Assembly: GCF_002443255.2 (NCBI RefSeq) | Contig: NW_019211457.1 | Span: 38,229,126 to 38,293,125 of the forward strand | Source: Varroa destructor | Lineage: Eukaryota > Arthropoda > Arachnida > Mesostigmata > Varroidae | Direction: 5' to 3' | DNA length: 64,000 nt | Shown: piece after piece, positions 23,717-36,256 of the stretch | How positions within the stretch are numbered: the first letter of the stretch is position 1 | Layout of the letters: every line of letters starts with the position of its first letter | Translations under genes and position numbers: made by a program | The notes under the pieces: model-generated | Told to the model about the DNA's origin: nothing | Databases searched by the model: none | What the model saw: only the letters and a program-made list of their open reading frames with translations

Positions 23717-25720
23717 TTAAAGATATAAACTGTTTCTTACGAAGCGATAGTCGAAAGGAGCAAGGTCAGATTTGTAGGCTGGATAAAACAAAATATTCCT
23801 ACCAAGCGTTGACAAACTTGGACATTTTTTGCTAGTCACCGGAGATGCCCGCCTTGTCGTGATGGAGCACAGATGTTGGCCATATCCAGACATTCTTTCT
23901 GGATGCATTACTTTAAATGCTAGAGCTGTTTGTATTACTTATCTGATATAACACTTTGATTGTTAAAGAGGAGCTCATAGAAAGGAACTCCTCGGCAATT
24001 ACATTGGAATCCAGCTTTAGCTCTCGTTTGAAATGCACTAACAAGATTTGGCGACGATTTAGTCCGAGTGGCATTATTGTAGATTATACTGTGTATAGTA
24101 TACCATTACTATAAATTATCACTCGTATCTTCGCAGGAAGGATATTGCTTTCGTTACGCTTTAGAGGATGTTCGGTCGTGTACTCACGCCTTATCAGTTG
24201 GTAGTGTGTTAAATCAGGAGGAACCCAGGTGCCTACTCAATTGGCGTCGTTGCTAGACACCTTTGAATGCTCAATTTGAACGCTGCTATATTTTCTACGA
24301 TCCAGAAGTCAGCTATATTTAAAATAAACTCCCAAAAATTACAGGTTTCTAGACAAAATTTGGCAGTCCTAGCTTGATTACGAGGACGCAAAGACAACTA
24401 ATTGACCGCCAGCTACAAAGAGTAAATTCAATGTAAAGCATGCATTAAAACTAGATAACATTTATAAAAGGAGCATGTTTTGAGAGGAGACCGAAAATAT
24501 ATTGAGTGGTCGATAAGCATTAAAGCTTTTAAGGCACAATTAAAGCAAAAATATTTTTATATTTGAAAACAATATTACTATACTAAATATGTGTCATTTG
24601 AATCGATGACCCGCTGTCCTTTTTGTGATAGTACCATAATCCGATTGCTGTTTGGTTTTGTTATAAATTTTGCTTAAAATTTTGTAAAAAAAAAATAGTT
24701 TAAAATTATAACAAATTTTCGCGTCTTTATATTGAAATTAAATTAACACCGTTAAGGAAATTCTGTAGAGATTGAAACAGGTGACAGTCTAATTGTACAG
24801 GATTTCGGTTTCATGACGGATGCATTAAAGTTTTTCATTCAAGTCTCCTCAAATTTTATCGTATAGCTAAAAATGTATGTGGTCCGATATTCTCATAAAT
24901 GAAGACTACGCTTCTTCTGCTTAGTAGCTCCGGTTAATTTTGTTCAATGGCATGTTATAATCATATTAATTGTTCACTGTAGAAGTTCGGATCGATTGTT
25001 TCGCCGGGCGGCAGCACCTCATAATGCACGAGTCCTTTCCAAGCACATTGCATCCCCTCCTTTGGCGTAAATTCGGATAAAGTTCAAACTTATGCTTTTG
25101 CTTTGAAAGGCGTATTTTTTTTATCCGCAGGTCTTTGCCGCAGGCGATCCACTTATCATCAACCGCTTTCGATTTCACTGCGCTTCAGTGGTTTTGCGGT
25201 TTGGAAATATGGTCTAGTAAATTGTTTAGCGTCAATTTCGTCAAACATCGAGCTTCTTTTCGCAGCTAGCTTTCTTCAGATGCTTTACAACCCTTTCATG
25301 ATGGATATTTAGGTATTCAGCAATATCTTAACTATCTCACGTAGCGTCTTGCTTGACTTTTGTAATGATTCTATCAACTTTTTTCATAACTGGACTACCA
25401 CTACGAGGAACATCTGTCATATTGTAATTTTCAGACCGAACGCGACAGAGCAATTCCTTCTGATAACGCATGATAGGCTTGATCAGCACTTTTACATTGA
25501 TCGTTATAAAAGTGTGGAACATTGCGAATTTTCGTGGAAATTTTACCTATTTTCAAGATGTTTTATCTTACATTTGACTCGAGACATTCCAAGAATTTTA
25601 GCACCTATACTGCTATCAGCTCAGCTCGAAAAGATATCAATGCCGACCCATATTAGTTAAGAGATGTAACTTTAAAGCCCCCCACTAGAAAAAAACAGTC
25701 AATACTTTGTCGACAACCTA
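23717..25720 (-). mobile_element. Degenerate mariner-family transposon, split by about 1 kb of unrelated DNA
   Basis: Reading the minus strand from 25720 downward, the end resembles a mariner inverted terminus (TAGGTTGTCGACAAAGTA beside a TA). Transposase fragments follow in the correct order: a DVPRSGSP block in 25522-25337; a block at about 25180-24960 with WKGLVHYEVLPPGETID and then NFYSEQL; and at about 23900-23720 a TSKK...ILFYPAYKSDLAPFDYR block matching the HPPYSPDLAPxDY signature. Frameshifts and stops separate them, so the element is dead. The segments either side of about 24960 and 23930 should be almost adjacent in a mariner transposase, so roughly 1 kb has been inserted there. The opposite terminal repeat was not found, suggesting truncation near 23717. 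Confidence 0.87.
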
Positions 25721-28700
25721 GTATACGTAGTGAGTTTTAATTAAAAATATAGTTTGTAAAAAGTATTTCACCATAATGCCCAGTCGACTCAGCTTGCAGG
25801 TTTTTTTGTACCGATGAAACGCCTCATATTTATTATACTATGGTGGTTCCAGAAATTGCCTCTTTTTGGTCTTATCGTGTATGTGTGCGAACGAAACTCA
25901 GATATTGCTAAGAAGTAAAAATGTCTCAGTATACATACATTCTAAAACGCATCACATGCTCTTGGATCACTGCTTTTGCATTAAAAATTACACAATCATT
26001 TCGATTTCACACTTAATTTGTTAGTTAATAGGTAACGAGGTGAGAAAATTTATATTTAAAAGAATTATTTGTATTATTACTTTCAACTATTATTTAACGA
26101 ATGTGATGTAAGCATTTTCCTATCTGCTTTCAAAATCGGTTATCAGTCTATGCGTAACAAGAGGCGCAGTGTGCCTTCTGAGCCCTTCACGTTGTCCGTT
26201 TTGCTCGCACGTCTTAGGAGTTGTGATTGGCTTTAATAAACATCCTGAAGCAGCAATAAAGTCAGGGTAGTGCATAGTCCGATTTTACCTCTATATAGAT
26301 CCGAGTGTCTTTGGGAATTCTCTTCACAACCGATGTGGTTAGCTCCCATTCCGAATCCGTCGAGATCCGCGTTCAATTTCCCACGCGCCGGTCCCTAAGG
26401 TCCCAAAGGCGTCGGCAAAGACTCCAAAGGTCGTCTGCTCTGGGCGCTTAGACCGCCACGGGACTGGAGAGCCTGAAGCAATCCATCTGGCCTAGTTTTT
26501 GGACCACCGACTACATCAGCATGTCAACCGCCACTAGAGGACTGATGCGAACCCCAAAACGCCACGATCTATTTACAGTCTTTGAATAACAGCTAGCTGT
26601 TTGTAACGAACCAGCCATGGCTGGGCGGTTGAAAGGGAATTGAAGTTCAGTATCATATCTAAAATAATATATGGAAGATAAGCGTGAGTCGTTGTGTGCC
26701 GTCAATAGCCATGTGCATGCCGACATGGGCTTTTTATAACACTGCTCCGCAAAACGTTTTAGATCCCAGTTGGTCCGAATTGCCCCTATCATTATTCCTA
26801 CCTACTTTTGTTTTGCCATACTCGCAGTAAATAGCTATTTCCCCTGCTGTTACATTCAAAGATGTAAGCATTTTGGTCTTTTCTATATAACTGATAGTAT
26901 CTTGAAGTATTCCGATTTTGGCTTGACAAAAGCTACATCGCAATACGACGGCATAAATAATTATAGTTATGTTTCCTGTAATCAGTCATAATTAGCCGAA
27001 TTGTGGATTTGATCTCCCACTGCAAAAAAACAATGTAAAAATATGAAATCAGTATGGTGCAATAGTGCTCTTTCGATAGAAAAAACTGTTCTGATTCTTT
27101 ACACATGGGGCTCACCTATGACATTATTATATTACTGCTTCCAAGCCTATTTCGAATATAGGTAATTTGTATTGTATTATAAAAACTACACAACAACGCT
27201 TTAGACCTTCTGAAATGTTTTCGATATTCGCTCTCCGTACGTCTATTCAAAGATCATTAATTCAAAATGGCATTTCTGCTTTCTCGGATCTGTGAACGCC
27301 ATAGTTCATGTACTATTGCGAGTACTTCCCCTTCGGCCCACTTTGGTCCTTTAAAGTATCTTTGTGCGCAGACCACACTGAAGTGAATACCGTGCCAATG
27401 TAAATGAAAAGAAACAGTTTTTCCAAACTCTAACTCCGCCATACACATCCTCAAACCGTAAAAGCGTCGAAAGGAGCTTCAGCACTTTTGTTGATCCATA
27501 GAAAGTCGCTGATTTTCACGTTCCTGCATGAACACTAATTTACCGTTCCGTATATTTTTTGAGAAATGCCTTCACAGTGACGATGATGGTAGTGGTAGTA
27601 AAAAGTGAGCGCCGTGTCGGAAAATTCTGTCCCGCCGGTTTACAGCGACGAGCGTTGCGCCGCTGTGCGCACAGCAGGACGACGAAGAGCGGTCCCACGC
27701 CCGGTGCACTTGTCTATGGTCGTCGCTTGGTTCGCTTAGAATTGGAATATGCATGAGCCTGCTCCCTACGCTACCCCCTAAGCGTTGTGGCCTGTTCTCT
27801 CCGAGTCTTCGAAAGTCAGACCCTTGCCCGGACTCTTTTCTCCCCTATCCCCAGTTCATGCAATGCTCTTCGCCAACACTGATGGGCCAGTCAAGCCCCG
27901 TGGGAGCGCTAAATAACCCACACAGCCGTTGCTGGGTGCCCGCTGCCCGTCTCCACACGTATCTCACATATGGTTTTGCCCCTTTCTCCTGTCAGTAAAG
28001 CCCCTATATGTTCGCTCTGGTTCATTCGCCTTCGCCCTTTTCCATCAAGAGCCCCTCGTCTCCCCTGTACTAGGTCTCCAGCCCAAGAATACCCCTCACC
28101 TTCCCTGAGGAAGACCCTGAAAGCTTTTCCCTTAGGCAGAGCCCTAGATAGCTTCTTCATACAATTACTACTATTCGACGCTACGTGAAAGGGTAGAGTG
28201 GCCTAGTTCTGCTGTCCTACTAATTCACAACAAAGTCAAGGCCGGCGATGCTATAACACGCAGTAGATTCCGCAATAGCAGTCTACGGGACAGCGACACT
28301 TCCAAAGATATCGCGTCGTACAATGTATGAGGCAAAGAAAACGAAGTCGCATTTACAGAGGCACTCTAAAGAACTTTGTTGGATGTGTATGTGTGCGCGC
28401 ATTGGAAGTACAGGTTCATCGAATGAGAAGTAAGAAAAGGGCCATTGGCAGTGAATGAATCAAGTGGTTACGAAGCTTCGAAACGGCTGGTGCAGGAACA
28501 GATTCCTCCAGAACGGCCGTATACTTTTCCTACGCCCCATTTTCTTGGGTATAAATATAACAGCAACGTGTCCAAACCTTAGACTATTGAGTTCTGCGTA
28601 GTCTGACAGCAGGTGAGGTGTGAGCGTAGCAAGAGGCGGTGCAGATGCGTAAGAAAAGATACGAGCAAACAGAAACGCGATGAAGAGAGAGAAAAGGGGC

Positions 28701-31700
28701 AAAACATTAAATCACTGATGCTATTTCTGCCCGCCAGTCGCCATCGCCGTTGGACGCGCTTCCGTCTCCATATATAGGAACTCAGGACAACTTGATGAGG
28801 CTGAAAATTTGGCCTTTTCCTTTCACTCGCTCGTACTGTCTCGCTCAAATCGACGTCGCTTTTCCACGTCTGACTTTCATCGTTCCTTTTGATTCTTTCC
28901 CACCTCTTTCTCTTTGCTGTATGTAGAAAGCAGAAAGTTCCCTTTTTTCTGGCGAGTTTTGCACAGTCCTCTATGCCTCTGTCTATATTCTACTTCTTCT
29001 TCAACTTCTCAACGGTTCCCCTACGCAGTTTCTTAGCCGGAAAGCGAGCAGATAGGAAATGCATGCTCCTGACGCTTGCTCCGTCTGCGCTTTTTATGCA
29101 ACTCATTCGCTCGCATGTTAGTGGCGCGCAAGAAGCTTTGTAGCTTCGTCTCGACTGACTCTCGCATGCGAGCGAAACCGCCAAAAAGGCACCACTTCTG
29201 AGTGGACGAGTTTATCACAAGAAGAACACTCGGCTCAAGGGCAGTCACGAACTACCGAGGCGGGTGGCGCGACTGGCGGAAGTCATACGCGCAACGGCCT
29301 GATTCGGGCGCTTACTGAGTTATTAGGGCACATAAACAACTGAATATGTGCACTTTACATACTTAGTTATATAAACAGAGCAAAAATAACACAGCATATA
29401 TCCATCACTTGGAAGCTACCAAGGAAAATCTCCAGGATAAAAACAGGATATGTTAAATTCATCTGCCGTTGCTTCGCGGCTTGATGACTTGAGTTAGAAT
29501 AGATGCAGCGTATTATACGCTAATTTCGGTGTTTATCAATGTAAATGTTCTACAGACGGTAGATCGTCAAATGTCAAATGACGACAATCGACAATTCCAT
29601 TTCGCCGTACACCCTTTGAAACTTCTTCCTCACACATACATACTCACAGGTGTAAAAATCAAAGATGTGAAGAAATATGCGACGCGGCATATATTTATTT
29701 GGAGTCGCACTTGTGCGCCCCTTTATGTGAGCTGTCGCCGCCACCGCCGCCGCTGCGGTGGGTTGGCTAACTTTTAGCGTGAGAGGGTGAGTGATAGTCG
29801 AAACGGGTGCGCAAGAGTGAAGACTCTACGGCAGCTAGCAGCAGCGGAAACCGGCAAAGGATGGAAGATGTCAGAACTTGGCTGGCACTAGAAAGAGGAG
29901 CCGAAGGAAAAGGCAAATCGCTTTGAGTGGCAACGCAACCGAAGCGATAGCAACGGCTTTTGTGGACCGTGGGTTCGTTATCCTGAAGGGCACAGGCCAT
30001 CACATTTCATCCTTAGTGTTAGTACCGTTACGGCTAGTCCTACTGTAGCCAAATCTAGTCCAGATGAACCCTGAAAATCTCGAATATTCTCAGTCTTGTC
30101 TAAGAATAGACCGGGAAAGCGAAACTCAAACGAGATGGAGTGAGTTCTTTCTTTGTTTATGTTTAAAAGAAGAAAACTTTGTTGAACTTTAATCTGTCAC
30201 TTTGCTACTTTTTGCACGCATTCAGGGTTTACGATAAAATAAACTAGGTTACCCGCGAAGGATTGAGTGCCTTTAGCATATATCAGGATGTATTTATTCC
30301 TTCGATTAGGTAGAGTCTAAGAAGTGAGGTTTAAATATCAGTTAGGGAATCCAACAGTGTAACGTTCGTATCCTTTTAAACGAAATAGAATGTAGAAAGC
30401 ATTCAAACATAAAGAGAGGTTTTATTAGCAGCGGTCGTTTGAAGCTGGCCGAAGCATATAACTATAATGCACTATCTCTTGGGGCACAATAACCAGTGAC
30501 ACATTGTTCGAAAGAGCGAAACATTTTTTGTTTTAACCTTGGATTTTGATCCTCGAATTGATGCTTGAGGCTTACCTGACCTGGACTAAATTTACCTACG
30601 TTCCGTGTACAACATCACGTATTTGGCACAGCTTCGAAAGATATTCTCAACGCAGAGAGGTTTGCCAAAAAAGTTTAAGTTGAAAACTTTCAGTAAGACG
30701 GAGTTTCAAGCCATAGCGGAAAAATGATGACGCTCTGAGTATCGATATACCTTCAAAATACAATGTGACTTCATACAGGTAGGTGCTGCACGGCTTATTC
30801 TATTAATTTTATATCCATATAGTGTGTTCGAATAATTCGGTCTATCAGTTTGGCGCACAATTCAATTCTAACTACTCTCCCGTTTTCCTAGGTCTCTCAC
30901 TTACGGCAAACTTTCTAAAGGAAGACATAAAAACCTTAGACTATGTTTTGAAGAATATGGTTCAACTATGTTCGCCCGCGGAAGGAGCCACTCTTGTAGC
31001 ATTTTACCTAACCATTAACGTTATTATGGTGCTGCATCGATTCCAAAGCAAAAAGGAAAGAAAGGAGTATATATATATACGTGTATATAAAAGAGACAGA
31101 TAGACGTACTCAGTATGGATGGGACGAGAAAAGAAGAGATAAAAAAAGAGATTTTCTGAATTGATCGTATGCATGTTGAGTCGATGCGGTATGCCATCGC
31201 TCGTCCAGATGCATAGGCGTACACTGATTTTGTCTTTGTCTTTATTTACTAGTAACGATAGCTAAAACAGGAAGGTAACGATGGGCCTTTCCGTACTGGG
31301 CCGTGTGTCTTAGATTCGTAGAAAGAAGCGAGGCCCACGACAATGTCGGCGGCGGTGGCTGTCGGAGAACCCCAACGGAATTCAACGGTAATACGCTAAC
31401 GGAGTTCGGACGGCATTAGCATTGTGGGTTACATCAGGTACTGAGACGCTATACACACGGTACCCACCGCCCCCTTTTCTCACACAGACACGCATCCACA
31501 TACCATTCAGCAGTCAGTCAGTCAGTCAGCCAACCAGCCATCCATAGCGCATTACGATGATGCCAGAGAGCAGCTACTGACAGAAGTCGAAGGGTGTCGC
31601 TACAACATACCCAAAGGCGCATGCAGATTGATTCCATTGGGAATTCTTTCTTATATCCACCAAGCAGATAAGAGATAAGTCCGACAAAGTTGCCTAACAG

Positions 31701-34399
31701 TAGCTGCTGGCTGTAACTATATGATTATAGTATAGTTATGGTATAACAATAGCACCTGCCGCAACTTCGACGCGAGCTTCTTGCACAGAATTGGCTTAAG
31801 ACGAATATAGGAACATCATCATTGAACAGTTACATAAGGTAAACTTATAATGATGATACCTTTGAGGAGAATCGATACTATTTTGAGGCAAGCTCAATTA
31901 AGGTAATAAACGTAAGATTTCTGATCTAAGCAGAGAACCGTTGCGAGACGTACTACAGTGCAAAGGCCTAGTTCACAATGAAAATGTTATGTCAACGTTT
32001 ATTTGGGCCAGGCGATATCAGTTTTGTTTGCCGGACAGGGTTAATTTCATTTAAATGACAACCTATATAAGCGGAAGAAAGAGGTTTTTCTTACTAGCTC
32101 ATTCGATGCAACACTATGCAGGAACATGTACACAAGGCACGAAGCAGACAATATTGCCTACGTCTGATTTGTATAACTGAGATTCGCTATCCGAAATGCC
32201 CACGCGATTTCCGATTGAAGTGGACAGGTTCCCTAAGGATTGTTCCGGCGGTATGTACTGGGTGAATGTAAATAGATCAGAAATAGCGCGGAGTCCCCAG
32301 CTCCTATTCATTACGGATCGTAGGCGTGGGACGTCGGCAAAGTAGTTGGTGCAAGCGCGATGGAGGCTTCTCACTTATCGATCAAAGTCTTATCTTACTT
32401 TGATTGGGGATCGCCTTGCTTGATACTGATCTATTTAGCAGAGAGATATCTTAGTGCGTTTGAAAAGTTATTTTACTTAACATGTTCCGCCGCTTTAGTT
32501 TAAACGTATGCCGTGCTCTTTCCGTCTGCGTCACGTGAAGTCTACGCTTGGCTTGATCATTGTGAAGGCTATGAAGGTGTATTACAAGTAGTTAGTTAGC
32601 TATTATATTCCAACAGCTAATGTTATATGTGTGCGTTTTTATTCGCATACATGGTAAAAACAACCTTTCGAGTAATGGAAACCAATTCAAGGTTTCAGGA
32701 ACCAGGTGATACAGGTTACTGTGTTGCTCGCCATGGTATGGTATTGCGGCCTGAGCTAGATTGTATGACATTTTCATGAACGAAACTTGCCTTCGTCAGT
32801 AAAACTAAAACTGGGACGCTCATGAGTGTTTGAACAGCGCTACAGACACTTACTGTATACAACGTACTCGCCTAAAATGACCGATTCTTAGGAACAGGTT
32901 GCAGATGGTCCAATGTCATTCTACAAACAAAAAATTGCACATTTCCTATAAATATCTCTTATCGGCTGTCTATATCCGAAACAGTGCACTCATGAAACTT
33001 TTAAAGACTCGGGTAAGTTAAGTGCCGAACTTTTTAGATAACATATCTCTATATAATGAGATGATGCGCGGCTTTCAAAATTTGCAATGAGGAACGGGAA
33101 AATCTATTCTTATACTTACTATCCTTAATAATGGCTCTTATGTATAGCATAAAGTGCAGGTGAGTTAAGTGGCCTTACAATATCCTTATTATTATCCTAA
33201 AATATCCTTATTTAGACTCGTCCATAAAATCACAATTAGTAGGTTTGTAGGCTCGCTTTTCAGGCTTACAGATGCCTAATTGTTATTATTATCATTACTG
33301 TTATCATTGTCATTTCTATGGCAATTTGGCACTTTTGGGTAGATATTGCCTGATGTATTACTTTTACATTACAAATTTTTCTAACAAAATATCAGAATTT
33401 CGATTTCTAATAAAGTTGCTATCGTTTTTTTCCAGGAATAGTAGGGTATCTAACCCTAGTTTTTACTCTTATTTTTTAATAAAGTGATAATATTGTTCTT
33501 CAGAAGTGTTTCACTTCAGAAGTGTGTTGAATATTTATAACTCAAGTCATATTGCAGGGTTTCCCTGGTTCTTTGAACACAGACGAATAAATCAAATATT
33601 CATCAGGGGCATTTATAAACCTGGCTGTCGTTAAACACTGTCCCAGCGTGAGGAAATTATTGTTATTTTTTTTTATGTATTTACTTTATATTTTCACTAA
33701 TGACTCGCATATTTGTTTGAGCAGAGCTTTACATTTGAGGTATATCTCAATCACAACTAGTATTTTTTCTCATTTATTTGCTCTGTGGGCCAGCTATGTT
33801 GCTAATTGCTGGTTAAAACAAAGTTTTTTTTTTTATGTAGAATGGTTCACTCCATGTCGCAACGCTAGCATTGAAATTTACGTGACTAGCGGTTTCCCAG
33901 TACGTATATGCGTATTAACATCTGTATTGTGCTTCACGCTAAAGGTTCTTATAGAAACCTTATTATGATCTGACAGAATACCGCGTGAATATCCGTGCAT
34001 CCTGTTGTTCGTGCGTTCCCTTAAATTTTTGTCAGGATTATTTTTCATTGTTTTTCTTAGAGCTGTCTCTCGCGGAAGTTGTTTTCACATAGACACAACA
34101 CACACTAGACTCACACAACCCGTAGCATTATCTCTGCCGCTATCCATTGCTATTGTCGGTTCAACTGCAGTCACCTGTAAGAAAGAGAAAGAGTGGTTCC
34201 TTTTCCGTCGTCTCACCTTCTCATTCTTACCAATGCGCGAGTTTATACCCAACTTATCCGCGAACCCTTTGCCCTGCTTCTTCAATCGACTTCTCATGGG
34301 GTATCCTAAGATGGTAGCGGTCGCGGTGGTAGCGGCAAAGGCACACACCCCCACACACAATGTAGGCAGCACCAGCAGCTGTTAAAACGCAGAACCTCT
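25721..34399. other. Long non-coding stretch upstream of the zinc-finger gene
   Basis: No exon was recognised on either strand. A short GC-rich patch at about 26330-26560 stands out from its AT-rich neighbourhood. GC-richer, C/T-rich sequence also occurs at about 27560-28200 and 28600-29300. A direct GTCA-type repeat (CAGTCAGTCAGTCAGTCAG) lies at about 31509-31530. Any of these could be regulatory sequence for the gene starting at 36073, but nothing diagnostic was seen. A few open frames of up to about 125 codons lack coding character. Confidence 0.35.
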
Positions 34400-36072
34400 T
34401 CCGGGTCTCTTTCCCGAGCCCGTTCTTGTTCTGTGCCCGCTTGCCTCATCCAGCCAACTACCAATTGGATTCTCAGAGGTGTTGTTTTGCCATGGGGAAA
34501 CGCCGAACAGGACAGGCCTTGCGAACTGGGGAATTACCACCCCTAGACTCTTTAAGGGGGTTGTGTTAGCTGCTAGCTAGAACTGCCGCTGCTTCTGCTG
34601 CTGCTGCTGCTGCTGCCAAGGGCGAAACGAACGAGCAAACGAAGAGGGGCGGCGAAAAGGCTGCCGCTGGTAGCGGCCGTGTGTCAACTCTCAAGGCTCT
34701 CTATCTTCTTCTCTCCTATTCTTGCCCCCTCCTCCACTCCCGTCCCTCGCCCTCCAGTCCACCGCGTTACGTTATTCCATGTCCTCCCTTTCTTGGCCTT
34801 CATCGCCCCCATTCACTCACCTTCGTGTTGCTCTATAGCCCCCGTCCTGTATCTCCAAGTCTCTCGTTGGCCGTAGCAAGACCGACCCCTAAACCATTTC
34901 GTCGTGGCGCGCATTGCCGCTTCGGCTGCTTCAGCAGCTGTACTTCAGCCTGCCAGTGGTGGGGCTGCTGCTGGCGATGGCGGTGGGCGTCGTGGCACTA
35001 GCAGTGGTAGTAGTGGGTGGCTGTTTCGCTGACTGGCGGTGGTGATGGTGGTACCCGCGGCCTGGCCGGTCTCGGTTGTAATCTCTGGGGGCCAACAGCC
35101 GCGCATGCGTCGCCCCTGGCCCCCCAGGGGCACATGTTGGGGGCGCTGGGGTGGTGGCAGCGGCGGCAGCGACTCGACCAAAACAGAGAGGCGACCGGGA
35201 GCACGAGATTCGTAGGCTCATTCGAAGACTAGCTAGCTCCGAGAAGGGAGCGTATTGCTAGGGGATAATAGGAAAGATAGCAAAAAATTGACACAAGAAA
35301 CATATCTGCAGTAGCCGATGACACCGCACAAAATGCGCGGCAAGCTCCATGGACATACAAGGCTCACGAAGAGTAGGTCAACGGTATCAGCGACAACGAC
35401 AGAAGCAACCACAATAAAAAGAGATGCGGAAAACTTTGCGGGAAAGGAAAGCACTAGGAACGTCTGAATGTGTGTCAGTCGTTCCGTTGTAATTCGCGTA
35501 TTGTTAGCTGACACGAGACATGGAGTGAAGTAATCAGACGTCCAGCTATATCGAATCGTTGCTAAAGTTAATAGACGCGACGCGGAGTTTGGAAAATAGT
35601 TGGCATACGCTCAATAATAGCATCGTTTACGGTAACAGTATCACATTTTTCGTTATGTTCGTTAAAGCGAAACTTGGTGATGTTTCTGAGTGTGTGTGGG
35701 TGTTTCGAGTTCTATCAAGCTAAAATGGAACAGAGAAAGTTAACAAGGGAGCGGAAAGGACGAACGGATTGAGCACCTGAAGAAAAGAACGTCCTGAACA
35801 AGCAGGTGGTGATGGTGTCTGGTGACTGTCGACATTAACTCTACAGACGGGTGGTGACATTAGTCCAGTGGGTGTCAGTGATCGTACCCTTGAGCGAGCG
35901 GCGGATCTGAACAGAAATCAGCGATAGTAAACAATTAGAGCACCAATAATCACAACGACAACAACAACAATACAAGAAGAGTGCAAAGAATAGAGCAGGA
36001 GACAATACGAAGCAGTGAACAAACTAAGGACGGCAGCACGTCGGACGAAATTGTCTGGTGTTGACGACAGAG
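34400..36072 (+). promoter_or_regulatory. GC-rich region and 5' leader of the SRRKQ zinc-finger gene
   Basis: Base composition rises sharply from about 34400. The stretch holds short CTG, GGC-like and GGTGGT-type runs, including a CTG tract at 34595-34616. It becomes A/C-rich between about 35930 and 36060, like an untranslated leader. It ends directly at the first coding ATG at 36073. The position and composition fit promoter plus 5' UTR; the transcription start and any leader intron cannot be placed from sequence alone. Confidence 0.4.
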
Positions 36073-36124
36073 ATGAGCGTAGTGCAGTCGCGGAGGAAGC
36101 AGGCCAAGCCGAGATCTGTTAAAG
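36073..36124 (+). CDS. First coding exon with NuRD-recruiting SRRKQ motif
   Basis: ATG at 36073 has a purine at -3. Seventeen codons (MSVVQSRRKQAKPRSVK) plus one base are followed by a strong donor, AAAG|GTGAGT. The SRRKQAKPR core is almost identical to SALL (SRRKQAKPQ) and BCL11 (SRRKQGKPQ). In those families it also sits at the extreme N-terminus in its own small exon. Confidence 0.8.
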
Positions 36125-36200
36125 GTGAGTTTTGAGCAGGATTGAAGACAGCCTTAAGGAAAAGTTTTAGTCGCATCTATGACGCCTACACACACGCACG

Positions 36201-36256
<56 letters not shown>

